The notes under the pieces are model-generated. The model made no database searches. It was not told the DNA's origin and saw nothing but the letters and a program-made list of their open reading frames with translations. Of a DNA stretch of 64,000 bases, positions 41,307 through 50,692 are shown in pieces (positions within the stretch are counted from its first letter, which is position 1; every line of letters begins with the position of its first letter). Location: assembly GCF_000708675.1 (NCBI RefSeq), contig NZ_JELR01000001.1, positions 1,302,001 through 1,366,000 of the forward strand, given 5' to 3'. A program made the position numbers and the translations under genes. This stretch comes from Microbulbifer sp. HZ11. Lineage in GTDB: Bacteria; Pseudomonadota; Gammaproteobacteria; Pseudomonadales; Cellvibrionaceae.

Positions 41307-42320
41307 ATGTCGGCACGGGAACAGATCAGCGCACTAGAGCAAGGTATGAGTCGCGCCATCGTCGGCCAGCAGGATGTGATCCGGCGACTGATTATCGGTT
41401 TGCTCGCCAATGGCAATTTGCTGGTGGAGGGACTGCCAGGGCTCGCCAAAACCCGCGCCATTAAAGCGCTGGCGAATAACCTGCAAGCGGATTTCAGTCG
41501 TATACAGTTTACGCCCGACCTGCTCCCTGCGGACGTGACCGGCACGGATATGCTCTATCGGGACGAGCGGCAGTCCGCGTTTCGCTTTCACCCCGGACCG
41601 GTATTCGCCAACATCGTCCTCGCCGATGAGATCAACCGCGCGCCCGCCAAAGTGCAGTCGGCGCTGCTGGAGGCTATGGAGGAACGCCAGGTCACCGTGG
41701 CCGGCAATAGCCACAAGTTGCCGCCACTATTTATGGTCATGGCCACCCAGAATCCTATCGAGCAGGAAGGTACTTATCCACTGCCGGAAGCGCAAATGGA
41801 TCGCTTTCTGATGCACGTACTGATCACCTACCCGCCGGTAGAAGACGAGGTGGAGGTGATCGAACTGGTGCGCGGAGAGGAAATTGCCGCAGCCCACGCA
41901 GCCACCCCAGACAAAGGTGCAGACGGTGGCGCCACAAAGCCGCAACAAGCCGCAACGCTCGTGCCGCAGCAGGCGGTGTTTGACGCACGCTGCGAAATAG
42001 CCGGTATCCATGTATCGGACGCCATGGCGCGCTACATGGCCGACCTGATCGATGCCAGCCGGTATCCGGCGAAGCTTTCCGACGAGCTGGCGCGCTGGAT
42101 TGAGATTGGCGCCAGTCCACGGGGCTCTATTGCACTGGACAAGGCGGGACGCACCAACGCATGGCTGGAGGGGCGCGATTATGTGGATCCGCAGGATATC
42201 CACGGGGTAATTCACGACTGCCTGCGTCACCGCATCGGGCTCAGCTTTGAGGCCCAGGGGGAGGGCATCAGCGCAGACCAGGTCATTGATCTTCTGCTGA
42301 AAAATGTCGCCCTACCCTGA
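41307..42320 (+). CDS. MoxR family AAA ATPase
   Basis: A 337-residue cytoplasmic MoxR-type chaperone ATPase, first gene of a six-gene Bat-like operon. Walker A is GLPGLAKT, Walker B IVLADEINRAP, and the MoxR sensor block ATQNPIEQEGTYPLPEAQMD (20 residues) is complete. A low-complexity Ala-rich insert (about 190-215) lies between the ATPase core and the C-terminal lid. Such proteins act on the VWA-domain partners encoded downstream. Confidence 0.95.
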   Translation: MSAREQISALEQGMSRAIVGQQDVIRRLIIGLLANGNLLVEGLPGLAKTRAIKALANNLQADFSRIQFTPDLLPADVTGTDMLYRDERQSAFRFHPGPVFANIVLADEINRAPAKVQSALLEAMEERQVTVAGNSHKLPPLFMVMATQNPIEQEGTYPLPEAQMDRFLMHVLITYPPVEDEVEVIELVRGEEIAAAHAATPDKGADGGATKPQQAATLVPQQAVFDARCEIAGIHVSDAMARYMADLIDASRYPAKLSDELARWIEIGASPRGSIALDKAGRTNAWLEGRDYVDPQDIHGVIHDCLRHRIGLSFEAQGEGISADQVIDLLLKNVALP

Positions 42321-42337
42321 TTCATCACGATACCGCC

Positions 42338-43357
42338 ATGTTCAATTTTTTCACGCGCCAACGTAACCGCAGCCGCGCGGGTGTCGGTGGTATCAGCTCG
42401 CCGCCAACCGGCAACGACCGCCGCATCCATGTAGACCTGTCGCATCTGCAGTCACTGGAGGACGCCGCGGAATCACTGAATCTGCTACCGAGGCAACCGA
42501 CCCGCAGCGTATTGGCCGGCCGCCACGCTTCACGCCTGCGCGGTCGCGGGCTCAACTTTGAGGAACTGCGTGAATACCGACCATCGGATGACGTGCGCGC
42601 AATCGACTGGAAGGTGACTGCGCGTACTGGCGAGCCCCACGTGCGCGTGTACACGGAAGAGCGCGACCGCCCCACACTCATTGTGGTGGATCAGCGCATG
42701 TCCATGTATTTCGGTACCCGCTTCGCCATGAAATCCGTCACCGCGGCGGAGACAGCGACACTCGCCGCGTTCGCGGTGCTCAGCCAGGGCGATCGTGTAG
42801 GCGGTATTGTCATCCGGGACGATGGGCTTTTCAGCCAGCGCCCCAAACGCTGTCGCACCGCGCTGACCCGATTCCTGAGCGAGCTCGCACGCGCCAACTG
42901 TGCGCTACATGCGGATGCGCCACCAGCCACCCCCACATCTCTGGACACGGTATTACAAGCAGTGGCAAATATTGCACGTCGCGATCACCTGATTCTGCTT
43001 ATCAGTGATTTCGATGTGATCGGACCGGCCAGCGATCGACTGCTCGCCGGCCTCGCGCGCCGCAATGATGTGATACTGATGCCGGTGTCAGACCCGAGTG
43101 GCGAAGTTATGCCAAAGGGGTTTGTCAGCGCGATTTCTGACGGTGATCAACAGGCGACGCTTGATACCAACATTGGCGATATTCACACGGCCATGAACCG
43201 CCTAAACCGCGAGCGCCGTGCGGCCATCGAGCGCTGGCAACATCATTATGGAATCCCCCTGGCATCACTTTCTGCAGGTGCAGAAACCCTGCCACAACTC
43301 CACCGGCTGTTGGGACTGTCGTGCCCGCTAAACAGGAGAACCGCCGGTGCAGAATGA
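42338..43357 (+). CDS. DUF58 domain protein
   Basis: A 339-residue protein with the DUF58 signature LRGRGLNFEELREYRPSDDV and AIDWKVTARTGEPHVRVYTE (both 20 residues), then a VWA-like fold (IVVDQRMSMYFGTR). It always goes with MoxR in aerotolerance-like operons. It begins 17 bases after moxR and its end overlaps the next gene by 11 bases. No membrane segment is visible. Confidence 0.92.
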   Translation: MFNFFTRQRNRSRAGVGGISSPPTGNDRRIHVDLSHLQSLEDAAESLNLLPRQPTRSVLAGRHASRLRGRGLNFEELREYRPSDDVRAIDWKVTARTGEPHVRVYTEERDRPTLIVVDQRMSMYFGTRFAMKSVTAAETATLAAFAVLSQGDRVGGIVIRDDGLFSQRPKRCRTALTRFLSELARANCALHADAPPATPTSLDTVLQAVANIARRDHLILLISDFDVIGPASDRLLAGLARRNDVILMPVSDPSGEVMPKGFVSAISDGDQQATLDTNIGDIHTAMNRLNRERRAAIERWQHHYGIPLASLSAGAETLPQLHRLLGLSCPLNRRTAGAE

Positions 43358-43868
43358 GCACACCAAACCCACGGAGGCAACATTAGCTGATCTGATCGCT
43401 CAGCTGGTACCGCCACCGGTACCCGAAGCCATTTCACTATGGCCTCAAACGGCGCTGGCTAAGACAATGTTCACAGTGCTACTTGTACTCGTATTCTTCC
43501 TGACCTGGAAAGCCTACCGTCACTATCGGCGCAATGCCTACCGGCGCGCCGCGCTGAGCGCTCTGGAAAACGCAGCTAATGACCCGGGAGTGATTGCCAG
43601 TATTTTACGACGCACCGCACTCGCCGTTTATCCGCGAGAGCAGGTCGCCGGACTCACCGGGAACCATTGGCTGGAATTCCTTAATCGCCAGTATTCCGGC
43701 ACGGAATTTAACGGTGATCTGGGTGAGGCTTTATTGCGGGGTGCTTACCGCAGCTGCCCGCGGAACCCCCGACTGACTCAAGCGGCCAAAAACTGGGTCC
43801 GCCGTCATCGCAGCCAAATAGTGCCACCCCGTAAATCCAGGCCCGAAGGCTCGGAGGTGCCCCCGTGA
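43347..43868 (+). CDS. DUF4381 membrane protein
   Basis: A 173-residue protein with one membrane helix at about 38-55 (TMFTVLLVLVFFLTW) and a cytoplasmic helical domain of the DUF4381 type (LRRTALAVYPREQVAGLTG). It starts at a GTG with AGGAGAA 7 bases upstream, overlapping the DUF58 gene by 11 bases, and its stop overlaps the next GTG. The domain is a regular member of gammaproteobacterial Bat-like operons; its molecular role is unknown. Confidence 0.85.
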   Translation: MQNEHTKPTEATLADLIAQLVPPPVPEAISLWPQTALAKTMFTVLLVLVFFLTWKAYRHYRRNAYRRAALSALENAANDPGVIASILRRTALAVYPREQVAGLTGNHWLEFLNRQYSGTEFNGDLGEALLRGAYRSCPRNPRLTQAAKNWVRRHRSQIVPPRKSRPEGSEVPP

Positions 43869-44875
43869 GTGGATTAGCAAGCGGCCTTATGTTTAGTGCG
43901 CCCTGGGCCCTCTTACTATTACCGCTGCCCCTGCTGGTATGGTGGCTGGCTCCACCTCACCGCGAGCGCATCGCCGCTATACGCGTCCCCTTCTTCCAGC
44001 GCATCAGTGAGCGTCTGGGATTGATACGAGGCTCGGGCTCCGTTGTGCGCAAGCGCCGCTACTGGCAGTGGATTATCGGCACACTGGTGTGGCTACTGCT
44101 GGTTGCCGCCCTGGCGCGCCCGGAACTCGAAGGGGATGCCGTGACGCTCCAGAAACCAGCCCGAGACCTGATTCTCGCAGTGGATATTTCCGGGTCTATG
44201 GATCAGCAAGACTTCCTCAGCCCTGCCGGCGAACGGACTCAGCGGCTCGCCGGCGTCAAAAGTGTACTGGCGCAATTTCTCGGTGGCCGCGAGGGCGAGC
44301 GAGTGGCGCTGATCGTATTCGGTTCAAAAGCGTTTGTGCAGGCCCCACTCACCACTGACCTGGATACCGTACAGGAACTGTTGCAACTGACCGAAGTTGG
44401 TATGGCAGGCCCTCACACCGCTCTCGGCGACGCCATTGGCCTGGCGATCCGCCAGTTTGAAACCAGTGACATCCAACAGCGCCTGCTGATTCTGCTGAGT
44501 GATGGCAGTGACACCGCCAGCCGTATGAGCCCCATTAACGCCGCGGCCATCGCCGCACAACAGCGGGTCAAAATCCTCACCGTGGGAGTCGGCGATCCCC
44601 ATGGAGAATCGGACAACAGGCTTGATATAGACACCATGACCGCCATTGCAACGCGCACTGGTGGGGAATTCTTTTTTGCCAATGATCAACAAGCCCTTGC
44701 CCGGGTGTACCAGCAGATAGACGCACTGGCACCAAAGAAAGTTGATAGCGAAACCTTTCGCCCCCGCCAAAGCCTTGCCTACTTTCCGCTGGCACTGGCA
44801 TTGACGCTCGCAATGCTCAGCGTTGCATTACACATGCTCGAACGCGCAGACTGGCGCCGGGAGGCGGCCTCATGA
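43865..44875 (+). CDS. BatA-like VWA protein
   Basis: A 336-residue inner-membrane protein with N-terminal helices, a von Willebrand factor A domain (about 100-290) and a C-terminal helix. The metal-binding MIDAS motif is complete: Asp107, Ser109 and Ser111 in LAVDISGSMD. It starts at a GTG that overlaps the DUF4381 stop as GTGA and ends overlapping the next ATG. In Bat systems this protein sits in the membrane with the second VWA protein. Confidence 0.93.
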   Translation: MSGLASGLMFSAPWALLLLPLPLLVWWLAPPHRERIAAIRVPFFQRISERLGLIRGSGSVVRKRRYWQWIIGTLVWLLLVAALARPELEGDAVTLQKPARDLILAVDISGSMDQQDFLSPAGERTQRLAGVKSVLAQFLGGREGERVALIVFGSKAFVQAPLTTDLDTVQELLQLTEVGMAGPHTALGDAIGLAIRQFETSDIQQRLLILLSDGSDTASRMSPINAAAIAAQQRVKILTVGVGDPHGESDNRLDIDTMTAIATRTGGEFFFANDQQALARVYQQIDALAPKKVDSETFRPRQSLAYFPLALALTLAMLSVALHMLERADWRREAAS

Positions 44876-46521
44876 ACGGTGTCTTCGACGATGTGACCAC
44901 GTTTATCTCCGCCTTCCACTTCTTACGTCCCCTGTGGCTATTGCTGTTACCTGTGATACTCGTGGTCTGGTGGGTTTTGCGGCGACCCGGCGGGCTTGAA
45001 CAGAAAGAGACTTCTGGTGAACCTCATATCGCGCCACATCTCGCCAATGCTCTCCGTGTCGGAAAAAATGACAAAACTGGCTGGCCGCGCTTACTGCCCA
45101 TCGACACCCTCGCCCTACTTCTGACGTTTCTCTGCGTGGCAACCGCCGGCCCTGCCTGGAGCCGGCTACCGAATCTATTGATGGCGCGCACTGCCCCTCT
45201 GGTCCTCGCCCTGGAGGTGACTTCGAGTATGACGGAGAAAGACGTTGCTCCGAGCCGCCTGGAACGCGCCAAACAGAAAATTTACGACCTGCTGGATCGC
45301 CGTGACGGTGCCCCCACCGCACTGGTCGCCTACGCAGGTACCGCCCACCGTGTCGTACCGCTGACCGAAGACCCGTACCTGATGCGCCCTTACGTGGAGG
45401 GGCTGGAAACAGATGTCATGCCGGAAGAAGGTAACAGCGCCGCCGCGGCCCTCAAGCTTGCGCAAGATATTCTGAAAAAAGAACAGACCAGCGGCAGCAT
45501 CCTGTTTCTTACCGATGGTATCGAAAAACACGATATCTCCGCCTTTGCTCAGCGCACTCAGGACAATGGTCTTGGGTTTTTAATGCTGCTACCGAGCCAG
45601 TCCCCGATCCCAGGTGCAGAGCAAGTCAGCCGCGCGAGAGTCACCCGGGTAACACCCGATGCACGGGATATCGATGGGTTTGTCCGCTATTTTTCCAATA
45701 ATTTCCGACAGGCATTGATAAACGATAAAAACCTGCAGTGGGAGGACCGTGGCTGGTGGTTTGCATGGCCAGCGGCAATCCTGGCGCTGCTGTGGTTCCG
45801 CCGCGGCTGGATCCTGCCAGTGTCGCAGCAAAAATCCACAGCCCTATCGACTGGTGTGGTACTCACTTTCCTTTTCACCGGACTGATAACAACCTCTTCC
45901 ACCTCGCCCGTTGTCACCGCACAGTCTCTTACCTCCGCCGTTGCTCGGGATGCAATGCCCGCAGAAAATACTTTTCTCACCCGTGTTTTTACCCCCGATC
46001 AGCTGGGCCAATGGCTGTCGAACCGCAAAGAATACAGCCGCGCCGCCAATGTCTTTTCCGATACCTATCGACGCGGCTACGCCCAGTATCAGGCCGGGCA
46101 GTTTGAAGATGCGGCCAATACCCTGGCAGGCCTGAATAGCCCGGAAGCAATATTCACCCGAGCCATGGCACAGGTGAAAAGCGGCCAGTATCAGGACGCC
46201 ATTACCGGCTTTGAACAGGTAGTGGCGATGAATTCGAATTTCCCTGGCGCCGATAAAAATCTGCGGCTTACCCGAGACATTCTTGCCTATATGGAAAAAT
46301 CCCGCGGCGAGGAAGAAGAGAAAGAAGAGCAGACGCAAAGTGATCAAGACAACTACGACAAACAACAACAGGAGATTCAAGCGCCCGATAGCTCTCGCGA
46401 TCCACAGCCGGTCGACCCGGAGCAGTGGATGTCGACCCTGGACACCAGCACCAGTACATTTATGAAACAGCGGTTTGCCGCTGAGGCCGCAGCACAAAAA
46501 CGCGAGGGCAACACGCAATGA
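44872..46521 (+). CDS. BatB-like VWA protein with TPR, altered metal site
   Basis: A 549-residue membrane protein: N-terminal helices, a VWA domain (about 108-270), a third helix (about 295-310), another hydrophobic stretch near 335, a TPR domain (about 395-470) and an acidic, Gln-rich C-terminus. In the MIDAS position the sequence is LEVTSSM, giving Glu115, Thr117 and Ser119 instead of Asp-x-Ser-x-Ser; metal binding may be weakened. BatB and BatC functions seem fused, as in other gammaproteobacteria. It overlaps both neighbours by 4 bases. Confidence 0.88.
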   Translation: MNGVFDDVTTFISAFHFLRPLWLLLLPVILVVWWVLRRPGGLEQKETSGEPHIAPHLANALRVGKNDKTGWPRLLPIDTLALLLTFLCVATAGPAWSRLPNLLMARTAPLVLALEVTSSMTEKDVAPSRLERAKQKIYDLLDRRDGAPTALVAYAGTAHRVVPLTEDPYLMRPYVEGLETDVMPEEGNSAAAALKLAQDILKKEQTSGSILFLTDGIEKHDISAFAQRTQDNGLGFLMLLPSQSPIPGAEQVSRARVTRVTPDARDIDGFVRYFSNNFRQALINDKNLQWEDRGWWFAWPAAILALLWFRRGWILPVSQQKSTALSTGVVLTFLFTGLITTSSTSPVVTAQSLTSAVARDAMPAENTFLTRVFTPDQLGQWLSNRKEYSRAANVFSDTYRRGYAQYQAGQFEDAANTLAGLNSPEAIFTRAMAQVKSGQYQDAITGFEQVVAMNSNFPGADKNLRLTRDILAYMEKSRGEEEEKEEQTQSDQDNYDKQQQEIQAPDSSRDPQPVDPEQWMSTLDTSTSTFMKQRFAAEAAAQKREGNTQ

Positions 46522-47816
46522 ATCTGTTGAACTCTCGATTGCGCTGTATTCTGTGTGCGGTGATATTGCTGTGGGCAGCCAGCGCTTCTTCGGCGCAGTC
46601 CGCAAAAACTAACGCAACGCCGGCGAATATCGATACCCCCATTGTCAGAAGCACGCTCTCCCAATCCAACGTTGTTCCCGGTGAGGCGGTCACCCTGCAG
46701 ATCACCGTGCTGGTACCCACCTGGCTGACCAAACCCGTAGAGTTCCCCACCATAGACCGGCCGAATCTGTCAGTAAGTGCGCCCGATAAATCCTCTGTCT
46801 CTACCAGTGAGACGATCAACGGGACAACCTGGTCTGGGGTGGTGCGCGAATATCTGCTCGTCCCCCTTACCCCTGGTGTGTTCAGGCTTCCGGCAACCAG
46901 CCTGGATATTCGCTACCGCAACCCCGATGGGGGCCCCGATATTACCCGCCAAGCTACCCTGGCGCAGGAGCCGATTACACTAACCGCTAGTGCGCCAGAA
47001 GGTGCCGAAGCGCTGGATCCCTATATTGCAGCAGATAATCTGAACCTCGAGCAGCGCATCGAAGGAACCCCCGAAAACCTGAAGCCGGGCGATAGTTTCA
47101 GCCGCACTGTTACAGCGTCTATACAGGGCTCAACGGTCATGTTCGTGCCGGCACTACTGACCACCGATGCCCCATCTGGACTGGCTGCTTACGCGGATAC
47201 CCCAAGGACCAATGCGCAAAGTGATGGGCGCGTGGACGGCGAAAATGGAGGCAGCCGGGTTGAGAAAATCACCTATGTGGCCGAAACCCCACTAAAAGGC
47301 ACCTTGCCCGCCATCACCCTCAGTTGGTATGACCTGAAGGACGGCGATATTAAGACAACCACTCTGAAACCGGTCAAAGTACACGTGAAGGGGGTCGCTG
47401 CCATCAGCGGTCTTTCACCCGCGCACTGGCTCGGGCTGCTGGCTCTGGGCATTGCCCTGCTCTGGCTGGCCAGAGAATACCTTTGGCCAACGATTACTCA
47501 GGTACGTGCGCAGTATCATCAAAGACGGGAAGCGGCGGGGACCCTTGCGCTTCGGCAGCTGCAATCGGCAATCAAACATCATAACTACTCCGTAGCTCTC
47601 AATGCCTCCATGACACTGAAAAAGCAGGCAGACTACGCAACCTCCGATATCCCACAGACCCTCTTCGCGCTCGGACAAGCCCATTACGGCAATACCCCGG
47701 CCTCGGCAAGCGCCGCACCACTCTGGCAAAAACTGGAACTGGCAACAGATGCCTACGTCGCTGGGCGCCGGCGTCGCGCGCTTTCATCCCCGTTGCCTCC
47801 CCTGAACCCACCCTGA
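46518..47816 (+). CDS. BatD-like protein
   Basis: A 432-residue exported protein with a signal peptide (ILLWAASASSAQS), an oxygen-tolerance/BatD-type beta-sandwich region (VVPGEAVTLQITVLVPTWLT), a late membrane helix (about 300-318) and a cytoplasmic tail. Last gene of the MoxR operon, sharing 4 bases with the preceding gene. The six genes keep the order MoxR, DUF58, DUF4381, VWA, VWA-TPR, BatD. Confidence 0.88.
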   Translation: MNLLNSRLRCILCAVILLWAASASSAQSAKTNATPANIDTPIVRSTLSQSNVVPGEAVTLQITVLVPTWLTKPVEFPTIDRPNLSVSAPDKSSVSTSETINGTTWSGVVREYLLVPLTPGVFRLPATSLDIRYRNPDGGPDITRQATLAQEPITLTASAPEGAEALDPYIAADNLNLEQRIEGTPENLKPGDSFSRTVTASIQGSTVMFVPALLTTDAPSGLAAYADTPRTNAQSDGRVDGENGGSRVEKITYVAETPLKGTLPAITLSWYDLKDGDIKTTTLKPVKVHVKGVAAISGLSPAHWLGLLALGIALLWLAREYLWPTITQVRAQYHQRREAAGTLALRQLQSAIKHHNYSVALNASMTLKKQADYATSDIPQTLFALGQAHYGNTPASASAAPLWQKLELATDAYVAGRRRRALSSPLPPLNPP

Positions 47817-47983
47817 GTAACCAGCGCATGCCAGGTAAGTGGAAACTGCCCAGTCTTACTCCCAACAGCGCTGTTATGAAAAAAAATTATCCGGCGCCCG
47901 CAGAGAAAATGAAAAAGACGAACTAAGGTTTAAGGAGTACCAAATTCAGAGTGGCCCCTCACTGCAATTTCTGGGGAAGTTCT

Positions 47984-49036
47984 ATGCGTATTCCGGACAA
48001 GCTTCTCAGCCTTGCGCTGGCCACATTTATCCTTTTCCTGTCACCAGTCCTGACGCTCGCAGATTCCCCCGTTGACCCGCTTCCCTCATGGAATGAAAGC
48101 CAGACCAAGTCTGCAATCATCGAGTTCGTCAGCAAGGTGACCCGTAAAGGTTCCCCGGACTTTGTTGAACAGGGCCAGCGTATTGCCACCTTCGACAATG
48201 ATGGCACCCTATGGGCAGAGCAACCCATGTACTTCCAGTTGTTTTACGCACTGGACCAAGTAAGAAAGATGGCGCCGGAGCACCCAGAATGGAAAAACCA
48301 GGAACCCTTCGCGTCTATTCTCAATGGCGATACGAGTAAGGTGATCGCCAGCGGCAAAGAAGGGCTGATGAAAATCATTGCCGCCACCCACGCCAATATG
48401 ACCACAGAGGAATTCGCCAGTGCTGTGGCGCAATGGCTGAAAACCGCCAGACATCCAAAATACGACAAACCCTATAACGAACTGGTTTACCAGCCGATGC
48501 TGGAACTGCTGGATTACCTGCGGGCCAATGGTTTTCAAACCTATATTGTGTCCGGCGGCGGCGTGGACTTTATCCGTGTTTTTGCCGAGGAGACATATGG
48601 AATTCCGCCGAACCAGGTGGTCGGTTCCAGCTTAAAAGCCCGCTACGAAGTACGCGATGGCAAGCCGGTAGTCATCAAGCTCCCGGAGATAAACCTGATT
48701 GACGACAAGGAAGGGAAACCGGTCGGTATCCATCAGCACATTGGCCAGCGTCCTATTTTTGTTGCCGGAAATTCCGACGGCGACTATCAAATGCTGGAAT
48801 GGGCCACCTCTGGTAGCGGCCCGCGCTTTGGTGTTCTGGTACACCACACAGATGCCAAACGCGAATGGGCCTACGACCGAAAATCCCATATCGGCCAGCT
48901 CCATCGAGGCCTGGATGACGCAGGCAAACACAGTTGGCATGTCATCGATATGAAGAATGACTGGAACAGGGTTTTCTCCTTCGACAAATCCCCAACCATT
49001 TCGAATCAGGCCACAGGCCTTTCACAATTGCGTTAG
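47984..49036 (+). CDS. Exported HAD-family phosphatase
   Basis: A 350-residue protein with a signal peptide (LLSLALATFILFLSP) and a haloacid dehalogenase phosphatase domain. The catalytic motif I is FDNDGTLW, motif II is YIVSGGG and a motif-IV-like AGNSDGDYQML is present. It is thus a periplasmic phosphatase, probably acting on phosphoserine-like or other small phosphoesters. GGGGAAG precedes the ATG at 47984. The sulfatase gene starts 19 bases after its stop, suggesting cotranscription. Confidence 0.88.
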   Translation: MRIPDKLLSLALATFILFLSPVLTLADSPVDPLPSWNESQTKSAIIEFVSKVTRKGSPDFVEQGQRIATFDNDGTLWAEQPMYFQLFYALDQVRKMAPEHPEWKNQEPFASILNGDTSKVIASGKEGLMKIIAATHANMTTEEFASAVAQWLKTARHPKYDKPYNELVYQPMLELLDYLRANGFQTYIVSGGGVDFIRVFAEETYGIPPNQVVGSSLKARYEVRDGKPVVIKLPEINLIDDKEGKPVGIHQHIGQRPIFVAGNSDGDYQMLEWATSGSGPRFGVLVHHTDAKREWAYDRKSHIGQLHRGLDDAGKHSWHVIDMKNDWNRVFSFDKSPTISNQATGLSQLR

Positions 49037-49055
49037 CACTGCCCTGGAGGGACAC

Positions 49056-50624
49056 ATGAGGAATATCCGTTTGCGCCGCCTGCTGAGGCTGCCAATTTCC
49101 GTTGCGGCAGCAGCGCTACTCACCATATGCCATACCGCTGCTCAGGCTCAGGATAAGCCCAATATCCTGGTAATCTGGGGCGATGACATCGGTGTGTGGA
49201 ATATCAGCGCCAACAGCAAAGGCATGATGGGATACATGACGCCCAATATTGACCGCATAGCCAGTCAGGGGTTGTCGTTCACCGACTACTACGGGCAGCA
49301 ATCCTGCACAGCAGGCCGCGCAGCCTTCATCGGCGGCAGTGTTCCTGTGCGTACGGGCATGACCAAAGTGGGTTTACCCGGTGCCAAAGAGGGCTGGCAG
49401 AAAACCGATGTGACTATTGCAACCGTCATGAAAAGTCTTGGTTATGCCACTGGGCAGTTCGGAAAAAATCACCAGGGTGACCGCGACGAACACCTGCCGG
49501 TAAATCATGGGTTCGATGTGTTTTTCGGCAACCTCTATCACCTGAATGCAGAAGAGGAACCGGAGAACCGGGACTACCCCAAAGACCCTGAATTTCGCAA
49601 GAAATATGGGCCGCGTGGTGTAATCAAGGCAACCGCTGATGGAAAAATCGAAGACACCGGTCCCCTGACCAAGAAACGCATGGAAACCGTAGATGAGGAG
49701 ACACTCGCTGCAGCCATGGATTTTATCAAGCAGCAGGTAAATGCCGGCAAGCCTTTCTTTGTGTGGTGGAACGCAACCAGAATGCACTTCCGTACCCACG
49801 TTAAAGAAGAGCATAAGGGCTTATCCGGTCCGACCGGTAACAACTATCAGGATGGTATGGTTGAGCATGACCAGCATGTGGGGCAATTACTGAACCTGCT
49901 GGATCAGCTGAAAATCGCCGATAACACCATCGTGTTCTACTCGACTGACAATGGCCCCCACTTCAACACCTGGCCAGATGCCGGCACCACGATCTTTCGC
50001 AGTGAGAAAAACTCAAACTGGGAAGGGGCATACCGGGTTCCCGCATTTGTACGCTGGCCGGGGAAATTCCCCGCGGGTAAAACACTCAACGGTATTGTTT
50101 CCCACGAGGACTGGTTGCCCACTCTCGCTGCAGTAGGTGGTGCTCCAGACATCAAGAACAAGCTGCTCAAAGGTGTCAGCCTGAATGGCCGCAGCTACAA
50201 AAACCATATCGACGGTTACAATATGCTGGACTACTTTACCGGCAAAACGGAAGAGTCCCCCCGCCGTGAGTTCATTTATGTAAATGACGATGGTCAGATT
50301 GTGGCAATGCGCTACGATGCGTGGAAAGCGGTATTTCTCGAAAACCGCGGACAGGCGTTCGAAGTATGGCGCGAGCCGTTTACCGAGTTGCGTGTCCCTC
50401 TGTTATTCAATCTGCGCCGCGATCCATTCGAGCGCGCCCAACACAACTCCAACACCTATAATGACTGGTTCCTGGACAGAGCCTTTGTACTGGTGCCCAT
50501 GCAGGGCATGGCAGCGCGCTTCCTCAAATCCATGGAGGAATACCCCCCCAGTCAGACACCGGGTTCATTCAATCTCAAGAAGATCGAGGAACAGTTGAAG
50601 GCCGGTGCAGGCGGCAGTAACTGA
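49056..50624 (+). CDS. Formylglycine-type arylsulfatase, exported
   Basis: A 522-residue type I sulfatase with a signal peptide ending at AQAQ. The metal site begins with IWGDDIG and the formylglycine site is Cys84 in SCTAGRAAF (C-x-A-x-R, a known variant of C-x-P-x-R). Downstream blocks GKNHQGDRDEHLP and FYSTDNGPHFNTW (13 residues) fit the family. The Cys must be oxidised by a formylglycine-generating enzyme, which is not in the window. GGAGG lies 5 bases before the chosen ATG; the longer frame begins inside the HAD gene. Substrate unknown. Confidence 0.92.
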   Translation: MRNIRLRRLLRLPISVAAAALLTICHTAAQAQDKPNILVIWGDDIGVWNISANSKGMMGYMTPNIDRIASQGLSFTDYYGQQSCTAGRAAFIGGSVPVRTGMTKVGLPGAKEGWQKTDVTIATVMKSLGYATGQFGKNHQGDRDEHLPVNHGFDVFFGNLYHLNAEEEPENRDYPKDPEFRKKYGPRGVIKATADGKIEDTGPLTKKRMETVDEETLAAAMDFIKQQVNAGKPFFVWWNATRMHFRTHVKEEHKGLSGPTGNNYQDGMVEHDQHVGQLLNLLDQLKIADNTIVFYSTDNGPHFNTWPDAGTTIFRSEKNSNWEGAYRVPAFVRWPGKFPAGKTLNGIVSHEDWLPTLAAVGGAPDIKNKLLKGVSLNGRSYKNHIDGYNMLDYFTGKTEESPRREFIYVNDDGQIVAMRYDAWKAVFLENRGQAFEVWREPFTELRVPLLFNLRRDPFERAQHNSNTYNDWFLDRAFVLVPMQGMAARFLKSMEEYPPSQTPGSFNLKKIEEQLKAGAGGSN

Positions 50625-50639
50625 CTTTCTCGGCGCCAT

Positions 50640-50680
50640 GAAAAAAGGCCCATACCTTACGGCATGGGCCCTTTTTCCTG
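50640..50680. terminator. Bidirectional terminator
   Basis: GGCCCAT and ATGGGCC form a stem flanked by AAAAAA on the left and TTTTT on the right, so it can stop transcription of both the sulfatase and the convergent DUF3604 gene. Confidence 0.85.
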
Positions 50681-50692
50681 CCGTATCAGCGA

